64,000 nt of DNA from Desulfosediminicola flagellatus (GCF_005116655.2 NZ_CP050698.1:450001-514000), one strand, 5' to 3'; shown: positions 16,408 through 27,138, numbered from the stretch's first letter. Numbers and translations are program-made. Notes: generated from the sequence alone by a model not told the origin.

Positions 16408-18616
16408 TAATGAGTTAACAGGAACTACTGATGATGATCCGTCTCCATTTGTAGAGACAGCCGGAAACGTTCAATTTTATCCTGTGAAGGCACATGTGAA
16501 CTTACTTGCCAGGGTAAATCAGGATATTGCTGATTTGGTATCTGTGATTCTCCTGACGGGAGATTCCGGGAGTGGAAAGTCGGCAATCTGCAGAAAACTG
16601 ATTGCTGATGGATTCACGGATCGGAAAACCTTACATTTCGAAAATTCCATCCAGAGTTTTGAAGATGTCGTTCGTCGGGTTGCTGATATTGTAGATGTAG
16701 AAGTACACGATTTATCTCGTCGTGGGATTACCGAAGCGATGTCACGTATAGTTTCGAGTGTTGCAGAACAAGGAATACAGGTCGTTCTTGTCTGCGACAT
16801 GGCAGATAAAATATATCTGGCTACCCTTGAACGGATACGGAAGATGCTGGATGCGATGAATGATTCTACTGTTCATTTCCAGGTTGTCTTTATTGGTGAA
16901 GAAAGTCTACTCGAAAATATTAATCAGTTAAAGATCTGTGATTTTGACGAGGTTCCAGAGTCTCGCTATATACAAAAACCACTGAGCTTATCAGAGACGA
17001 CTACGTATCTGGAACACTGCTGCAAGCAATTACCAACATCCAAGGCTAATATTTTTACACCTGCTATAGTTGATAAAATCTTTCAGGCATCAGGCGGGAA
17101 TCTAAATAGTATTAACAGTCTAAGTCAAAAGATACTTACAGCGGGAAATGTTGAGGCGGAAAAACTTCTTAGTGTTCCATCCCAAACTGTTCAGAATCGT
17201 TCCCGGAAGGTAGTTGAAAAGATTGTTCCATTACCATTAACTCATCGTAATTTTTCATGGCGTGTTGTCGGTGGAATAGGTGGGGGGATCGCGGTCGGGG
17301 TGCTTGTACTTATTCTGATGAGTGGAAATGAACAGAAACCTGAGCTTGATGCAACTCTTCAGCAGCAGGTTACAGAGCAGCAATTGGAGGGAAGTAAACA
17401 GCAGATACCTATTGTAAAAGCAGATTCGCCCGTTGTTACACAAAGCGCGAATACAAATGTGGTGGATAGGGATATTGAGAACGAGGCATCCCATGTTGCC
17501 GATACAACAACACCGAATCAGGATTCTATCCCTGAAACAGAAGTGAATGATCCTGGCCAGAAAATTGCTCCAATTAAAGAGGAAGTTAATCAGAAAATTG
17601 AAAATGTGGTAGTTGCTCAATCCCTCCAACTTGAAGAAGATCCCGGTGGAAAGATGGGTGAGCAACCACTTGAAAAACGAGAAAAATCAAATAATCCAAC
17701 TGGTACAGCAATAGATTCGCCTACTGGGGGGGGAATTGAGTCAGGTAAGGTAGTTGCGGTAAAGCCGCCAGAGAAAGTAACTGAAACAAAGGTGACAGCC
17801 CCGACAACTAAGGAAGTGGCTAAACCTATTACTGTCTCATCGCCGGTTGAAAAAGTGACAAGGGTTGAAGAGCCAGTTGAAATAACAACTATTAAGCCTT
17901 CAAAAGTCAAAGTTGTTACCGCGGTTGGTAATGATGAGGCTGTTCAGGAAGAAGAAATAGAAAAAACAAATATTGTAATCTCTTCTCTGACCAGTACAGA
18001 TGAGGCACATGTACCCTTGCTTCGCGGTGATGAAGATAAAAAGAAAATTGTTGGTGATGTTGCTCTCAAAGTTACTGAATTGGATCAGAATAAAGATGTT
18101 CGGGTTATTCCTGAGAAAACTAAGGAATATGTTGCAGATACAACAGCTGATGTACCTGTTCTTCAAGAGATTAGCCCCCCTGTGAAAAGCCAGGAGGATA
18201 CCTCTGGGCAGGAATCACAGATGACCACAAAGAGGATACCGCAGGTCAACGAGGCGATTGTGCCTGCCCCTGAGATTGTTGCAAATTCTGCGCTTTACAA
18301 TAGCAGAAGAGCGGCGGGAGCATCCTGGTTAAGTGGGAAAAAGAACAGTAAATACACTATGCAGCTGATGGTGCTTTCCTCGGATAATGCTGAGGGGAAA
18401 ATGAACGAAATTCTTTCCCGTGAAGGATATGCCAAGGCAGCTGGTGAATTTTACATTTTCAAAAAGGATTCTACTCCACCTGCAGTTTTTGTGTTTTATG
18501 GTGAATATGACACAATGACTGCAGCGCGTGACGCAAGAAATACGGTACCCGGTCTCTTGAGAAAACATAAGCCTTACGTATTATCTGTTGCGGGAGCAAT
18601 GAGAAAGGTGAAATAA
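16400..18616 (+). CDS. DamX-like protein: AAA ATPase, membrane helix, SPOR domain (738 aa)
   Basis: The cytoplasmic N-terminal domain is an ExeA/DamX-type AAA ATPase with Walker A TGDSGSGKS (about residues 53-61) and Walker B QVVLVCDMAD (about 126-135). A single transmembrane helix lies at about 288-309 (GGIGGGIAVGVLVLILM). A long disordered periplasmic linker rich in Lys, Val, Pro and Thr follows (about 310-640). The C-terminus (about 643-735, YTMQLMVLSSDNAEGKMNEIL) is a SPOR domain, which binds denuded glycan strands at the septum. This is the layout of DamX in gamma-proteobacteria and suggests a division role, consistent with the nearby cell-shape operon. There is no strong Shine-Dalgarno, so coupling to the preceding small ORF is possible. 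Confidence 0.82.
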   Translation: MNSNELTGTTDDDPSPFVETAGNVQFYPVKAHVNLLARVNQDIADLVSVILLTGDSGSGKSAICRKLIADGFTDRKTLHFENSIQSFEDVVRRVADIVDVEVHDLSRRGITEAMSRIVSSVAEQGIQVVLVCDMADKIYLATLERIRKMLDAMNDSTVHFQVVFIGEESLLENINQLKICDFDEVPESRYIQKPLSLSETTTYLEHCCKQLPTSKANIFTPAIVDKIFQASGGNLNSINSLSQKILTAGNVEAEKLLSVPSQTVQNRSRKVVEKIVPLPLTHRNFSWRVVGGIGGGIAVGVLVLILMSGNEQKPELDATLQQQVTEQQLEGSKQQIPIVKADSPVVTQSANTNVVDRDIENEASHVADTTTPNQDSIPETEVNDPGQKIAPIKEEVNQKIENVVVAQSLQLEEDPGGKMGEQPLEKREKSNNPTGTAIDSPTGGGIESGKVVAVKPPEKVTETKVTAPTTKEVAKPITVSSPVEKVTRVEEPVEITTIKPSKVKVVTAVGNDEAVQEEEIEKTNIVISSLTSTDEAHVPLLRGDEDKKKIVGDVALKVTELDQNKDVRVIPEKTKEYVADTTADVPVLQEISPPVKSQEDTSGQESQMTTKRIPQVNEAIVPAPEIVANSALYNSRRAAGASWLSGKKNSKYTMQLMVLSSDNAEGKMNEILSREGYAKAAGEFYIFKKDSTPPAVFVFYGEYDTMTAARDARNTVPGLLRKHKPYVLSVAGAMRKVK

Positions 18617-18716
18617 TACTGTGTATTGAAGAATAGCGTGTTTGAAATACCCATTCAACAACTTAAGAAAGCGGAGTTTTATGGAAGTGATTGAGAGCCA
18701 ACGCATGCTGAAATAT

Positions 18717-18750
18717 AAAAAGGGCAACTGTTATAAACAGTTGCCCTTTT
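18717..18750. terminator. bidirectional terminator between the DamX-like gene and tRNA-Ala
   Basis: A perfect stem AAAAGGGCAACTGTT / AACAGTTGCCCTTTT with a 3-base loop, flanked by A on the left and T on the right. It ends the plus-strand DamX-like transcript and the minus-strand tRNA-Ala transcript. Confidence 0.9.
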
Positions 18751-18760
18751 TATTTATATG

Positions 18761-20131
<1,371 letters not shown>

Positions 20132-20210
20132 CTACTGATCAAAACCCAATAGATATCATCTCCGGCCTTTCTGGTCGTAATGAACGCATCGGCTGCAAAC
20201 GCCGTTAAAT

Positions 20211-21104
20211 GTGAAGTGGGTATCTGTGAGAAAACGTACTAAAGGTAGAAAAGGGGTATCGGGCCTGCTCTCAGTGAAAATGTTGCTGTTTTTTGCAACA
20301 ATACTGATTGCAGGCCTTTTGTTGCTTGCCTCTATGTTGGGTGGGCGCTTCGGTGCTCTGCATCAAATCACTCTTGATCTGGTCGGTCCGTTACAAAGTG
20401 CTGTAACAACAACATTTTCGTGGTGCGGTGATATAAAGGATGACTATGTAGCACTGCTCGATGTGCGTGAAGACAACAAGCGATTGAACAAGCTTGTTGA
20501 CAAATACATGCAGGAACTGAGCGAGCGACGAGAGGGGTATCAAAAATACAAACATTACGAAGAACTACTTGAGTTTAAACAGAATGCCGGATTTGGATTG
20601 ATAACCGGTAGGGTGGTTGGCAAAGATCCTGCGTTTTGGTTTCAGACAATCATTGTTGACAGAGGATCAGAAGACGATGTGGTTGAAGGCATGGTCGTTT
20701 TGAGTCCGGGTGGTGTTGTTGGCCAGGTCATACACACCTCTGCTCATTTCTCTAAGGTATTACTTGCAAACGCACCGAGTAGTGCAATAGATGCAATGGT
20801 GCAGAAGAATCGAGTCCGTGGCATATTGAAAGGTGCTGGAGAAAAAGGATATAATCTCAGGTATGTTCTGAAAAATGCTGACGTCTCAGAAGGCGATCAT
20901 ATTGTTACTGCTGGTATAGGAGGTATTTTCCCGTCCGGCATTTCTCTTGGTGTAATTTCTGCAGTCCGTATCAAAGAGCGGGGGATGTTTCAGGAGATTG
21001 AGGTGAAACCTAGTGTTGATTTCCAGAAGCTCGAAGTTGTTTTTATAGATCTTACTGACAGAAAGAAAGTACAGAGTGAAATGTATTCAGAGTCAGACAG
21101 GTAG
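20211..21104 (+). CDS. mreC: rod shape-determining protein MreC
   Basis: A bitopic inner-membrane protein linking MreB filaments to PBP2. A basic N-terminus and one transmembrane helix (about residues 22-45, LLFFATILIAGLLLLASML) are followed by a coiled coil (about 80-118). The periplasmic beta domains contain GRVVGKDPAFWFQTIIVDRG and LSPGGVVGQVIH, typical of MreC. The start is uncertain: GTG 20211 gives 297 aa, and GTG 20226 is an alternative with a purine-rich stretch upstream. It sits 79 bases after mreB and 6 bases before mreD. Confidence 0.93.
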   Translation: MKWVSVRKRTKGRKGVSGLLSVKMLLFFATILIAGLLLLASMLGGRFGALHQITLDLVGPLQSAVTTTFSWCGDIKDDYVALLDVREDNKRLNKLVDKYMQELSERREGYQKYKHYEELLEFKQNAGFGLITGRVVGKDPAFWFQTIIVDRGSEDDVVEGMVVLSPGGVVGQVIHTSAHFSKVLLANAPSSAIDAMVQKNRVRGILKGAGEKGYNLRYVLKNADVSEGDHIVTAGIGGIFPSGISLGVISAVRIKERGMFQEIEVKPSVDFQKLEVVFIDLTDRKKVQSEMYSESDR

Positions 21105-21110
21105 GTTGTC

Positions 21111-21641
21111 ATGATACTTACTCTTGTCTTTTTATTGCTCGCTGTAATTCTTGTAGTTGTTCAAACGACGGTTTTGCAATTTCTGCCTGGCGGCTTTGCA
21201 AGGCCGGACCTTGCTTTTCTGCTCGTAGCCTTTGCGGCGTACAGGCTCCCATGGATTCCTGGTATATTGGTCGTGTTTACAGTCGGGTGGGTCTTTGATG
21301 TGGTGGCAGGTATCAATCTCGGCATTTATCCACTCGAATTTCTGTTTGTTTATATTTCCCTCAAAGTTGTCACACTAAATAGTCCTGTTAAGGAAAGTGT
21401 TTATCAGATTCCGATGGTAGGTTTAAGCTATTTCCTGTTGCAGATGATTGTCTATTTCCTTTCCTCGCTGACGCTTGATCATGCCATCCCTCAGTGGTCC
21501 TGGGGAAATGTAGCTCAGGAAACAGTTTTGCTGGTTCTTGCAGCTATCCCCTGTTTTGTATTGTTTAACAGTCTATATGAATACTTGCAGATGCGAATAG
21601 CACGTTCTCGTCCGGCACGCAGAGTGAGGAAGCGTTTATAA
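21111..21641 (+). CDS. mreD: rod shape-determining protein MreD
   Basis: A small polytopic membrane protein (176 aa, about five hydrophobic helices) that works with MreC in the elongasome. The ARPDLAFLLVAFAAYR region after the first helix and the basic C-terminus (RSRPARRVRKRL) are typical. It is identified by hydrophobic pattern and position between mreC and the PBP2 gene, since the family is poorly conserved. Confidence 0.9.
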   Translation: MILTLVFLLLAVILVVVQTTVLQFLPGGFARPDLAFLLVAFAAYRLPWIPGILVVFTVGWVFDVVAGINLGIYPLEFLFVYISLKVVTLNSPVKESVYQIPMVGLSYFLLQMIVYFLSSLTLDHAIPQWSWGNVAQETVLLVLAAIPCFVLFNSLYEYLQMRIARSRPARRVRKRL

Positions 21642-21884
21642 CTCAAGGTGCTTCTCAGGGCTGATTCGTGGAGTGATGAACTGCGTGTTGCTTAGGTTGA
21701 TTTTCAGGTTAACGTAAGCCAGAGAGATACAGGATTGTAATCTGAAAATGAAGTATAGAAGAGAGAAAATTCAACATATCTCTTGGGAGAATTGCCTGTT
21801 ACAATCTACAATCATGAATCGTTATTACGCCACAGCGTTTATGTATATAAATTAATTCGCTTCAAAGGTGTCAGGATATTCACA

Positions 21885-23777
21885 ATGAAGTTGTTCTATC
21901 GAGAGGTTGAAGAATTCACCGAGCGTGATGAGTTGGGAGTAGATCTATTACGGAAGCGATTGCTTGGCGGTGCTGCTGTGATATTGATCTTTTTTTCACT
22001 TATAATCATTCGATTGTGGTCCCTCCAGATCCATAATGGTGACGAGTATAAGAAGTTTGCCTATAGTAACCGTGTAAGAATTCAGGAGGTTGCTCCACCA
22101 AGAGGGCATATTCTCGACCGTAAGGGGCGAGAAATCATAACTAACCGTCCATCTTTCAATGTTGTTATGATGAGAGAGGATTCTCATGATATAGAAGATG
22201 TTCTCAAGCGTCTTTCCCCAATACTCAAGGTTGACATATCTGAACTTTGGCAACAAATACGTGATGCTTCAAGTACTCCCCGTTATCTCCCTATTACTTT
22301 AAAAGAAGATATTGATTGGGAAACTCTGGCCTATCTTGAAAATCATAATCAGAACTTTTCGGGTATCAGAATAGAAGTACAACCCGTTCGCGTTTACAAC
22401 TATAAAGATCTTGCCGCAAATTCTCTGGGTTATCTTGGGATAATTAGTAAAAAAGAACTCGAGAAGTCAGATAGAGAAATTTACAGCGGGACCGATCTCA
22501 TAGGAAAAAGCGGAATTGAACGGTTGCGCGAAGCGGATTTGCGGGGCGGAAAGGGACAGCGATTCACCGAGGTCGATGCACGAGGGTTTGAGAGAAACCA
22601 GCTTAAGCGGTTGGACCCTTTGCCTGGGCGTGAAATACATCTTACGATTGATGTTGATCTGCAACAGATAGCCGAAGGTTTGATGGCCGAAGGTGAAAAA
22701 GCCGGGGCAGTGGTAGCGATGGAAGTGAAAACAGGACGCCTTCTGACTTTGGTATCCAGTCCTCCTATTCACCTTGACGAATTCATTGGCGGAATTTCCT
22801 ATAAAAACTGGAACGCATTGCGTGATAACATCAGGAATCCCCTGTTGAATAAGGTTGTACAGGCAGCGTACCCACCCGGTTCAACGTATAAAATGATTAC
22901 TGCGCTGGCTGGCCTGGCGCTTGGTGTTATAGACAAAGATACAGTGATGTATTGTCCTGGATATTATGCATTTGGTAACAGAACATACCGCTGCTGGAAG
23001 CACAGTGGGCATGGCGCAGTAGATTTAAAACGTGCCCTTGGTGAATCTTGTGATGTCTATTTCTATCAGGTTGGCCAGTGGGTCGGTGTTGATGCCCTAG
23101 CTGAATTTGCTAAAAAATTCGGACTTGGACAACGTACAGGCGTTGAGCTGGAACATGAAAAAGCAGGTCTTGTTCCGACTAAGGACTGGAAGAGGAAACG
23201 TTATAACCAGAAATGGCATGAGGGTGAAACGCTTTCCGTCGCCATTGGTCAGGGATATAACCTGACCACGCCATTGCAGATCAATGTAATGACCGCTGCA
23301 ATGGCTAACAATGGTAAACGCATGAAGCCACAGGTTGTTGAAAAGGTGATTGATCCTGATGGGAAAGTTATTGAGCAACTTGAGCCTATTGTCGAATACG
23401 ATTACGAAGTGAATCCGTGGCATATGCAACTTGTCCGTGAAGGGATGGTAGAGGTCGTCCACGGTAAGAAAGGAACAGCACGGAAATTGGCAATAGATGG
23501 TCTTAAAATGGCAGGAAAGACAGGGACAGCACAGGTTGTGAAGGTCTCAAGGTATAGAGGCCTGCGTGATGATGAAATACCGTACAAATATCGCGATCAT
23601 GCATGGTTTACCGCATTTGCCCCGGCTGATGACCCGGAAATAGCGGTAACAGTTCTTGTTGAACATGGCTTGCATGGTGGTTCTGGAGCAGGACCTATCG
23701 CCAAAGCTTTGTTTGAGGAATATTTTCGAGAGAAACTAGAAAAGCTTAAAGCTGATGAATCTGAAAAAGTCCAATAA
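21885..23777 (+). CDS. mrdA: peptidoglycan D,D-transpeptidase MrdA (penicillin-binding protein 2)
   Basis: Class B penicillin-binding protein that cross-links peptidoglycan during elongation, paired with RodA. A single N-terminal membrane anchor (about residues 24-45) is followed by the PBP dimerisation region (APPRGHILDRKGREI) and the transpeptidase. Active-site motifs are STYK (PPGSTYKM), SCD (GESCDVYFY) and KTG (MAGKTGTAQV). ATG 21885 gives 630 aa, the usual PBP2 size. An in-frame TTG at 21783 would add 34 unlikely residues. Confidence 0.95.
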   Translation: MKLFYREVEEFTERDELGVDLLRKRLLGGAAVILIFFSLIIIRLWSLQIHNGDEYKKFAYSNRVRIQEVAPPRGHILDRKGREIITNRPSFNVVMMREDSHDIEDVLKRLSPILKVDISELWQQIRDASSTPRYLPITLKEDIDWETLAYLENHNQNFSGIRIEVQPVRVYNYKDLAANSLGYLGIISKKELEKSDREIYSGTDLIGKSGIERLREADLRGGKGQRFTEVDARGFERNQLKRLDPLPGREIHLTIDVDLQQIAEGLMAEGEKAGAVVAMEVKTGRLLTLVSSPPIHLDEFIGGISYKNWNALRDNIRNPLLNKVVQAAYPPGSTYKMITALAGLALGVIDKDTVMYCPGYYAFGNRTYRCWKHSGHGAVDLKRALGESCDVYFYQVGQWVGVDALAEFAKKFGLGQRTGVELEHEKAGLVPTKDWKRKRYNQKWHEGETLSVAIGQGYNLTTPLQINVMTAAMANNGKRMKPQVVEKVIDPDGKVIEQLEPIVEYDYEVNPWHMQLVREGMVEVVHGKKGTARKLAIDGLKMAGKTGTAQVVKVSRYRGLRDDEIPYKYRDHAWFTAFAPADDPEIAVTVLVEHGLHGGSGAGPIAKALFEEYFREKLEKLKADESEKVQ

Positions 23778-23825
23778 TTTAATGATAGAATTCTGTGCTG
23801 ATCAGCATGTGATGAGGGAGTGTAT

Positions 23826-24950
23826 ATGATGCGCATAGACAGGAGGCTTATTGCAAATTTCGATTTTGTGTTGCTCCTTCTTATTTTGCTGGTGTGTGCA
23901 ATGGCGCTTTTTAACTTGTACAGTGCCTCATATCCACCTAAGCCATATGGTTCACCACCATACTTCAAGCAGGCTGTATTCTTTTTAATAGGTTTTAGTT
24001 TTTGTCTAGTCATTCTGTGTTTTGATTATCAGGATCTGCATATTTTAAATTATCCGTTATATATTACGATTACAGCACTTTTGTTGTTCGCATATTTTGC
24101 AGGAAGTCAGGCTGGTGGGGCTCAGAGGTGGATTAATTTAGGATTTTTTAAATTGCAACCGTCGGAACCAGCCAAGCTGATGCTTGTTATATCTCTAGCC
24201 AGTTATTATTCACGCAAAGAAGTGATTGACGGATATTCACTCAAACAGCTTGTTATGCCTATAGTCCTGACAGCTATTCCGTTTGTGCTGATTCTTCTGC
24301 AACCTGATCTAGGCACTGCGCTGATGCTTGGTATTATTTTTGTGTCGATGACGCTATTTGTCAAAATGAAATTTTCTACCATCGCGACGCTAGGTGGTAC
24401 TGGTATTGCTGTAGTGATTTTTGCCTGGGAAAAACTTTTACGTCCATATCAAAAGCAACGCATTCAGACGTTTTTGAATCCCGAGGCAGACCAGATGGGG
24501 CATGGTTATCAGATCATGCAGTCAAAGATCGCTGTAGGCAGCGGTGGAAAACTCGGCAAAGGCTATATGGAAGGCACTCAGGGGCATTTGCACTTCCTGC
24601 CGGAAAGGCATACAGATTTTGCGTTTTCTGTCTGGGGGGAAGAGTGGGGATTTGTAGGTTGTCTCTTTTTTCTAGGCTGTTATTTTTTTCTGCTTTTCTG
24701 GGGGCTGTATACAGCGATGTATGCAAGAGACAGGTTCGGTGTATTACTGGCTTTTGGCGTGGTGATGCTGATCTTCTGGCAGGCTGTCATCAACCTTTTG
24801 ATGATTCTTGGATTTCTTCCTGTGGTGGGAATCCCGCTTCCTTTGGTTTCATATGGAGGTTCATCATTGCTAACAACGATGCTTGCTTTAGGGATTTTGA
24901 TGAACGTGCGGATGCGCAGATTCCAGCCTTCTCACGGTGGAGATAATTGA
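23826..24950 (+). CDS. rodA: rod-shape SEDS glycosyltransferase RodA
   Basis: A polytopic SEDS-family peptidoglycan glycosyltransferase working with MrdA. About ten hydrophobic helices are present. Family motifs include GAQRWINLGFFKLQPSEPAKL, ILLQPDLGTALML, LPERHTDFAFSVWGEEWG and the C-terminal VGIPLPLVSYGGSSLL. It is preceded by GAGGGAG; ATG 23826 or 23829 is the best start. It is the last gene of the shape operon and ends at the hairpin shared with hemH. Confidence 0.95.
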   Translation: MMRIDRRLIANFDFVLLLLILLVCAMALFNLYSASYPPKPYGSPPYFKQAVFFLIGFSFCLVILCFDYQDLHILNYPLYITITALLLFAYFAGSQAGGAQRWINLGFFKLQPSEPAKLMLVISLASYYSRKEVIDGYSLKQLVMPIVLTAIPFVLILLQPDLGTALMLGIIFVSMTLFVKMKFSTIATLGGTGIAVVIFAWEKLLRPYQKQRIQTFLNPEADQMGHGYQIMQSKIAVGSGGKLGKGYMEGTQGHLHFLPERHTDFAFSVWGEEWGFVGCLFFLGCYFFLLFWGLYTAMYARDRFGVLLAFGVVMLIFWQAVINLLMILGFLPVVGIPLPLVSYGGSSLLTTMLALGILMNVRMRRFQPSHGGDN

Positions 24951-24971
24951 TTTAGCAGATCCGAAAGAGAA

Positions 24972-25005
24972 TAAGCAAGCTGATGCTTATGGGTCAGCTT
25001 GCTTA
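24972..25005. terminator. shared terminator hairpin of convergent rodA and hemH
   Basis: TAAGCAAGCTGA (24972-24983) and TCAGCTTGCTTA (24994-25005) form a perfect 12-bp stem with a 10-base loop. The last three bases are the hemH stop codon, so the hairpin serves both genes and overlaps hemH coding sequence. Confidence 0.7.
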
Positions 25006-25956
25006 CTGTAATTGTTCCAGAACCAGTTCTCGCAAACCTTCTATAAAGAGTGGATCACAATTTAGCGCTGGTGTCGATTCAAGACGCATGCCGAGTGTTT
25101 CCGCTTCCTCCTTAAACTGCATGTCTATCTCATATAGCGTCTCCACATGGTCTGAGACAAAACTAATCGGCATCATGAGGATGTTTTTACAACCTGTATC
25201 TGCCAGTGTTTGGATCATGTCGGATGTGGATGGAGACAACCATTCTACAGGTCCGCTTCTACTCTGATAGCAGAGTTTGCCAGCTATTCCTGTGAGTTTT
25301 TCGATCTCAAAAATTGTTTTATTCAGTTCGTCAACGTACGGGTCGCCCTGCTGTATGAAGGATACTGGAAGACTATGGGCGCTGTAGACGAGTTGAAATG
25401 GCTGTTCTGCAAAAGATTTGACACCTTCTGAGATTCTTTTGGCCAAGGCTTTAATGTAGTGAGGCTCAGTTGGCCAGGAAGATATTTCGTTTAAAACGAT
25501 ATGCGGTGCAACTGTTGAACAGGCTTTGCGAAGATCGTTGAGTGACGATCCCGATGTTGCTTTTGTATAATGTGGGTATAGAGGGAGGGCGATAATTCTC
25601 TCTATGCCCATATCACGCATTTGAACAACGGCCTCCTTTGCACTTGGCTCCCAGTAGCGCATAGCCACTTTAATAATGAAGTCACCATCATGGGCTAGAG
25701 TCCTGCCAAGTGCTGAAGCCTGTTCCTCAGTAATTCTTCGTAAGGGGGAAGATCCCCCAATTTTTCTGTAAATGTTTTGGCTTTTCGGGGAGCGTCTGCG
25801 TGAAATAAACCAGGCCAGAGGCTTTTGCAGAAAGGCTGGGCCGAGGCGTATTATCTCTCTGTCGGAGAAAAGGTTGAAAAGAAACCCTGGGACATCTTCA
25901 AGAGAATCCGGGCCACCCATATTGAGCAACAGAATGCCGGTTGGCGAGTTTTTCAT
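25003..25956 (-). CDS. hemH: ferrochelatase
   Basis: Inserts ferrous iron into protoporphyrin IX (or coproporphyrin, in the alternative route) at the end of heme synthesis. The N-terminal LLLNMGGPDSLEDV, the catalytic His in VYSAHSLPVSFIQQGDPY, and the conserved Glu in ISFVSDHVETLYEID are all present. The 317-aa length fits the family. Heme is needed here for the cytochrome b-like QmoC. The gene stands alone between rodA and the HPF-CSD gene, on the opposite strand. Confidence 0.95.
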   Translation of the reverse strand: MKNSPTGILLLNMGGPDSLEDVPGFLFNLFSDREIIRLGPAFLQKPLAWFISRRRSPKSQNIYRKIGGSSPLRRITEEQASALGRTLAHDGDFIIKVAMRYWEPSAKEAVVQMRDMGIERIIALPLYPHYTKATSGSSLNDLRKACSTVAPHIVLNEISSWPTEPHYIKALAKRISEGVKSFAEQPFQLVYSAHSLPVSFIQQGDPYVDELNKTIFEIEKLTGIAGKLCYQSRSGPVEWLSPSTSDMIQTLADTGCKNILMMPISFVSDHVETLYEIDMQFKEEAETLGMRLESTPALNCDPLFIEGLRELVLEQLQ

Positions 25957-26294
25957 TGAATCTCCGGATCTTGGAATAAGAAGATTGGTAGGCTGCTAAG
26001 AAGTCGCAAACATTTTACTGTATTTAAATTGGAATCGCTATAGCTGGGAACAAATGACGGGAATTTCTTCTTCTAGGACCATTACCTGAAGGTAAACTGA
26101 GAAACCTGCCTTGATTCTCCGATTAATGGAAATATAATAATAGTCAGAGTGAGCCAAGATGCACAATTTCATTTTGTGTTGCCAGGTTTCTCTGTAAGCC
26201 TCGGCAGCCTGGTTCACCAGGGAATGCACCTGCAGGTGCATGCGGTAGACATTGGCTGGAATGCCTTTGTCGGAGCATCAATCGGAGGAAATAT
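25957..26294. other. divergent intergenic region hemH / HPF-CSD gene
   Basis: There is no supported gene; a 67-codon minus-strand frame has no family match or ribosome site. The notable content is the perfect 18-bp palindrome at 26224-26241, followed by AGGAGG about 10 bases before ATG 26295. Confidence 0.5.
26224..26241. promoter_or_regulatory. perfect 18-bp palindrome, candidate operator
   Basis: ATGCACCTGCAGGTGCAT is its own reverse complement and lies 53 bases upstream of the HPF-CSD start codon. Perfect 18-bp symmetry with no spacer suits a dimeric repressor. No regulator is identified. Confidence 0.5.
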
Positions 26295-26825
26295 ATGGAA
26301 CTGAAGATCGAAGCCCGGAATGTTGAGTTACGTAAAGGATGGCAGACGAAAATCGAAGAGGAGAAAGAAAAGCTTGTAAAGCATTATGCGGGTCTTGTCC
26401 TTCACCTTCGCGTCTCTATCGAAGCTACTACTCACCATAAGGAAGGAGGGTTTGAGATCAAACTGATTGCCACAATTCCAACTGATACTGTTGTGGTAGT
26501 CAAAAGAGGAGAAACTGTACGACCACTGCTTACCGAAGCGTTCGATGTTTTAGCACTACAGCTTAAAGAGAAAGTTCGCAAAAAAAGAAAAAACATCAAA
26601 ACCCCCAACACCGCAGAAACCGACAAAGTGGGAGTGATCCGAAAACTCTCTCCGTTTGAATCCTATGGATTTATTACCTCGTTTGATAACAGGGATATTT
26701 ACTTTCACGAAAATGCACTAAAAAACGTTGACATGGAGCAACTTGCAGAAGGTGATAGTGTTCTCTATGGTGAAACCCGTGGTGATAAAGGCCCACAGGC
26801 TTCATGGGTCAGGCCGGCACGTTAA
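26295..26825 (+). CDS. HPF/RaiA-like ribosome-associated protein fused to a cold-shock domain (176 aa)
   Basis: Residues 1-100 match the sigma54-modulation/HPF fold (MELKIEARNVELRKGW, RVSIEATTHHKEGGFEIKL), which binds the 30S decoding region and promotes hibernation. Residues about 112-175 form a cold-shock OB-fold with RNP1-like SYGFIT and RNP2-like DIYFHEN, an RNA-binding module. A basic linker (KKRKNIKTPN) joins them. It lacks the long-HPF C-terminal dimerisation domain, and the CSD replaces it. Such fusions occur in proteobacteria; the role is likely ribosome protection or translation control in cold or stationary phase. It is monocistronic, with its own terminator and an upstream palindrome. 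Confidence 0.85.
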   Translation: MELKIEARNVELRKGWQTKIEEEKEKLVKHYAGLVLHLRVSIEATTHHKEGGFEIKLIATIPTDTVVVVKRGETVRPLLTEAFDVLALQLKEKVRKKRKNIKTPNTAETDKVGVIRKLSPFESYGFITSFDNRDIYFHENALKNVDMEQLAEGDSVLYGETRGDKGPQASWVRPAR

Positions 26826-26856
26826 CTTTTCTTATTTGAAATAGACAGTCAAAGAG

Positions 26857-26891
26857 GGCCTCGGGCGAGAAATCGTCCGAGGCCTTTTTTT
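26857..26891 (+). terminator. Rho-independent terminator of the HPF-CSD gene
   Basis: A 12-bp stem GGCCTCGGGCGA / TCGTCCGAGGCC with a GAAA tetraloop and one G-T pair is followed by seven T residues. Confidence 0.95.
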
Positions 26892-27138
26892 ATTGGTGTG
26901 TATTTCCCTAATCTACAATATTGCAGAGATTCACTCTGGGAAAAACCTTGATTTCAGGTTGATAGAAAACAGTTTTACGCCATCGCTCATGATCGGTGAA
27001 GTACAATTGAATGAGATTGATTTGTCAAACCTTGAAATTCTCAGAGAATGAATTGCACATGCTTTAAGACTATTGATCGGGTATAGATAGTCGTGGCAAA
27101 TAATTGTTCTGGAAAATACAGGAAAGGAGTTATATCCA
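26892..27138. other. polA upstream region
   Basis: A spacer holding the polA promoter. I see no strong hexamer pair. AAAGGAG about 11 bases before GTG 27139 is the ribosome-binding site. No RNA gene is recognised. Confidence 0.4.

Noticed and set aside
16519..16800. 93-codon minus-strand frame
   Set aside because: It is antisense to the P-loop region of the DamX-like gene and has no family features.
26038..26241. 67-codon minus-strand frame upstream of the HPF-CSD gene
   Set aside because: It has no ribosome site and no recognisable motif, and it overlaps the palindrome and likely promoters.
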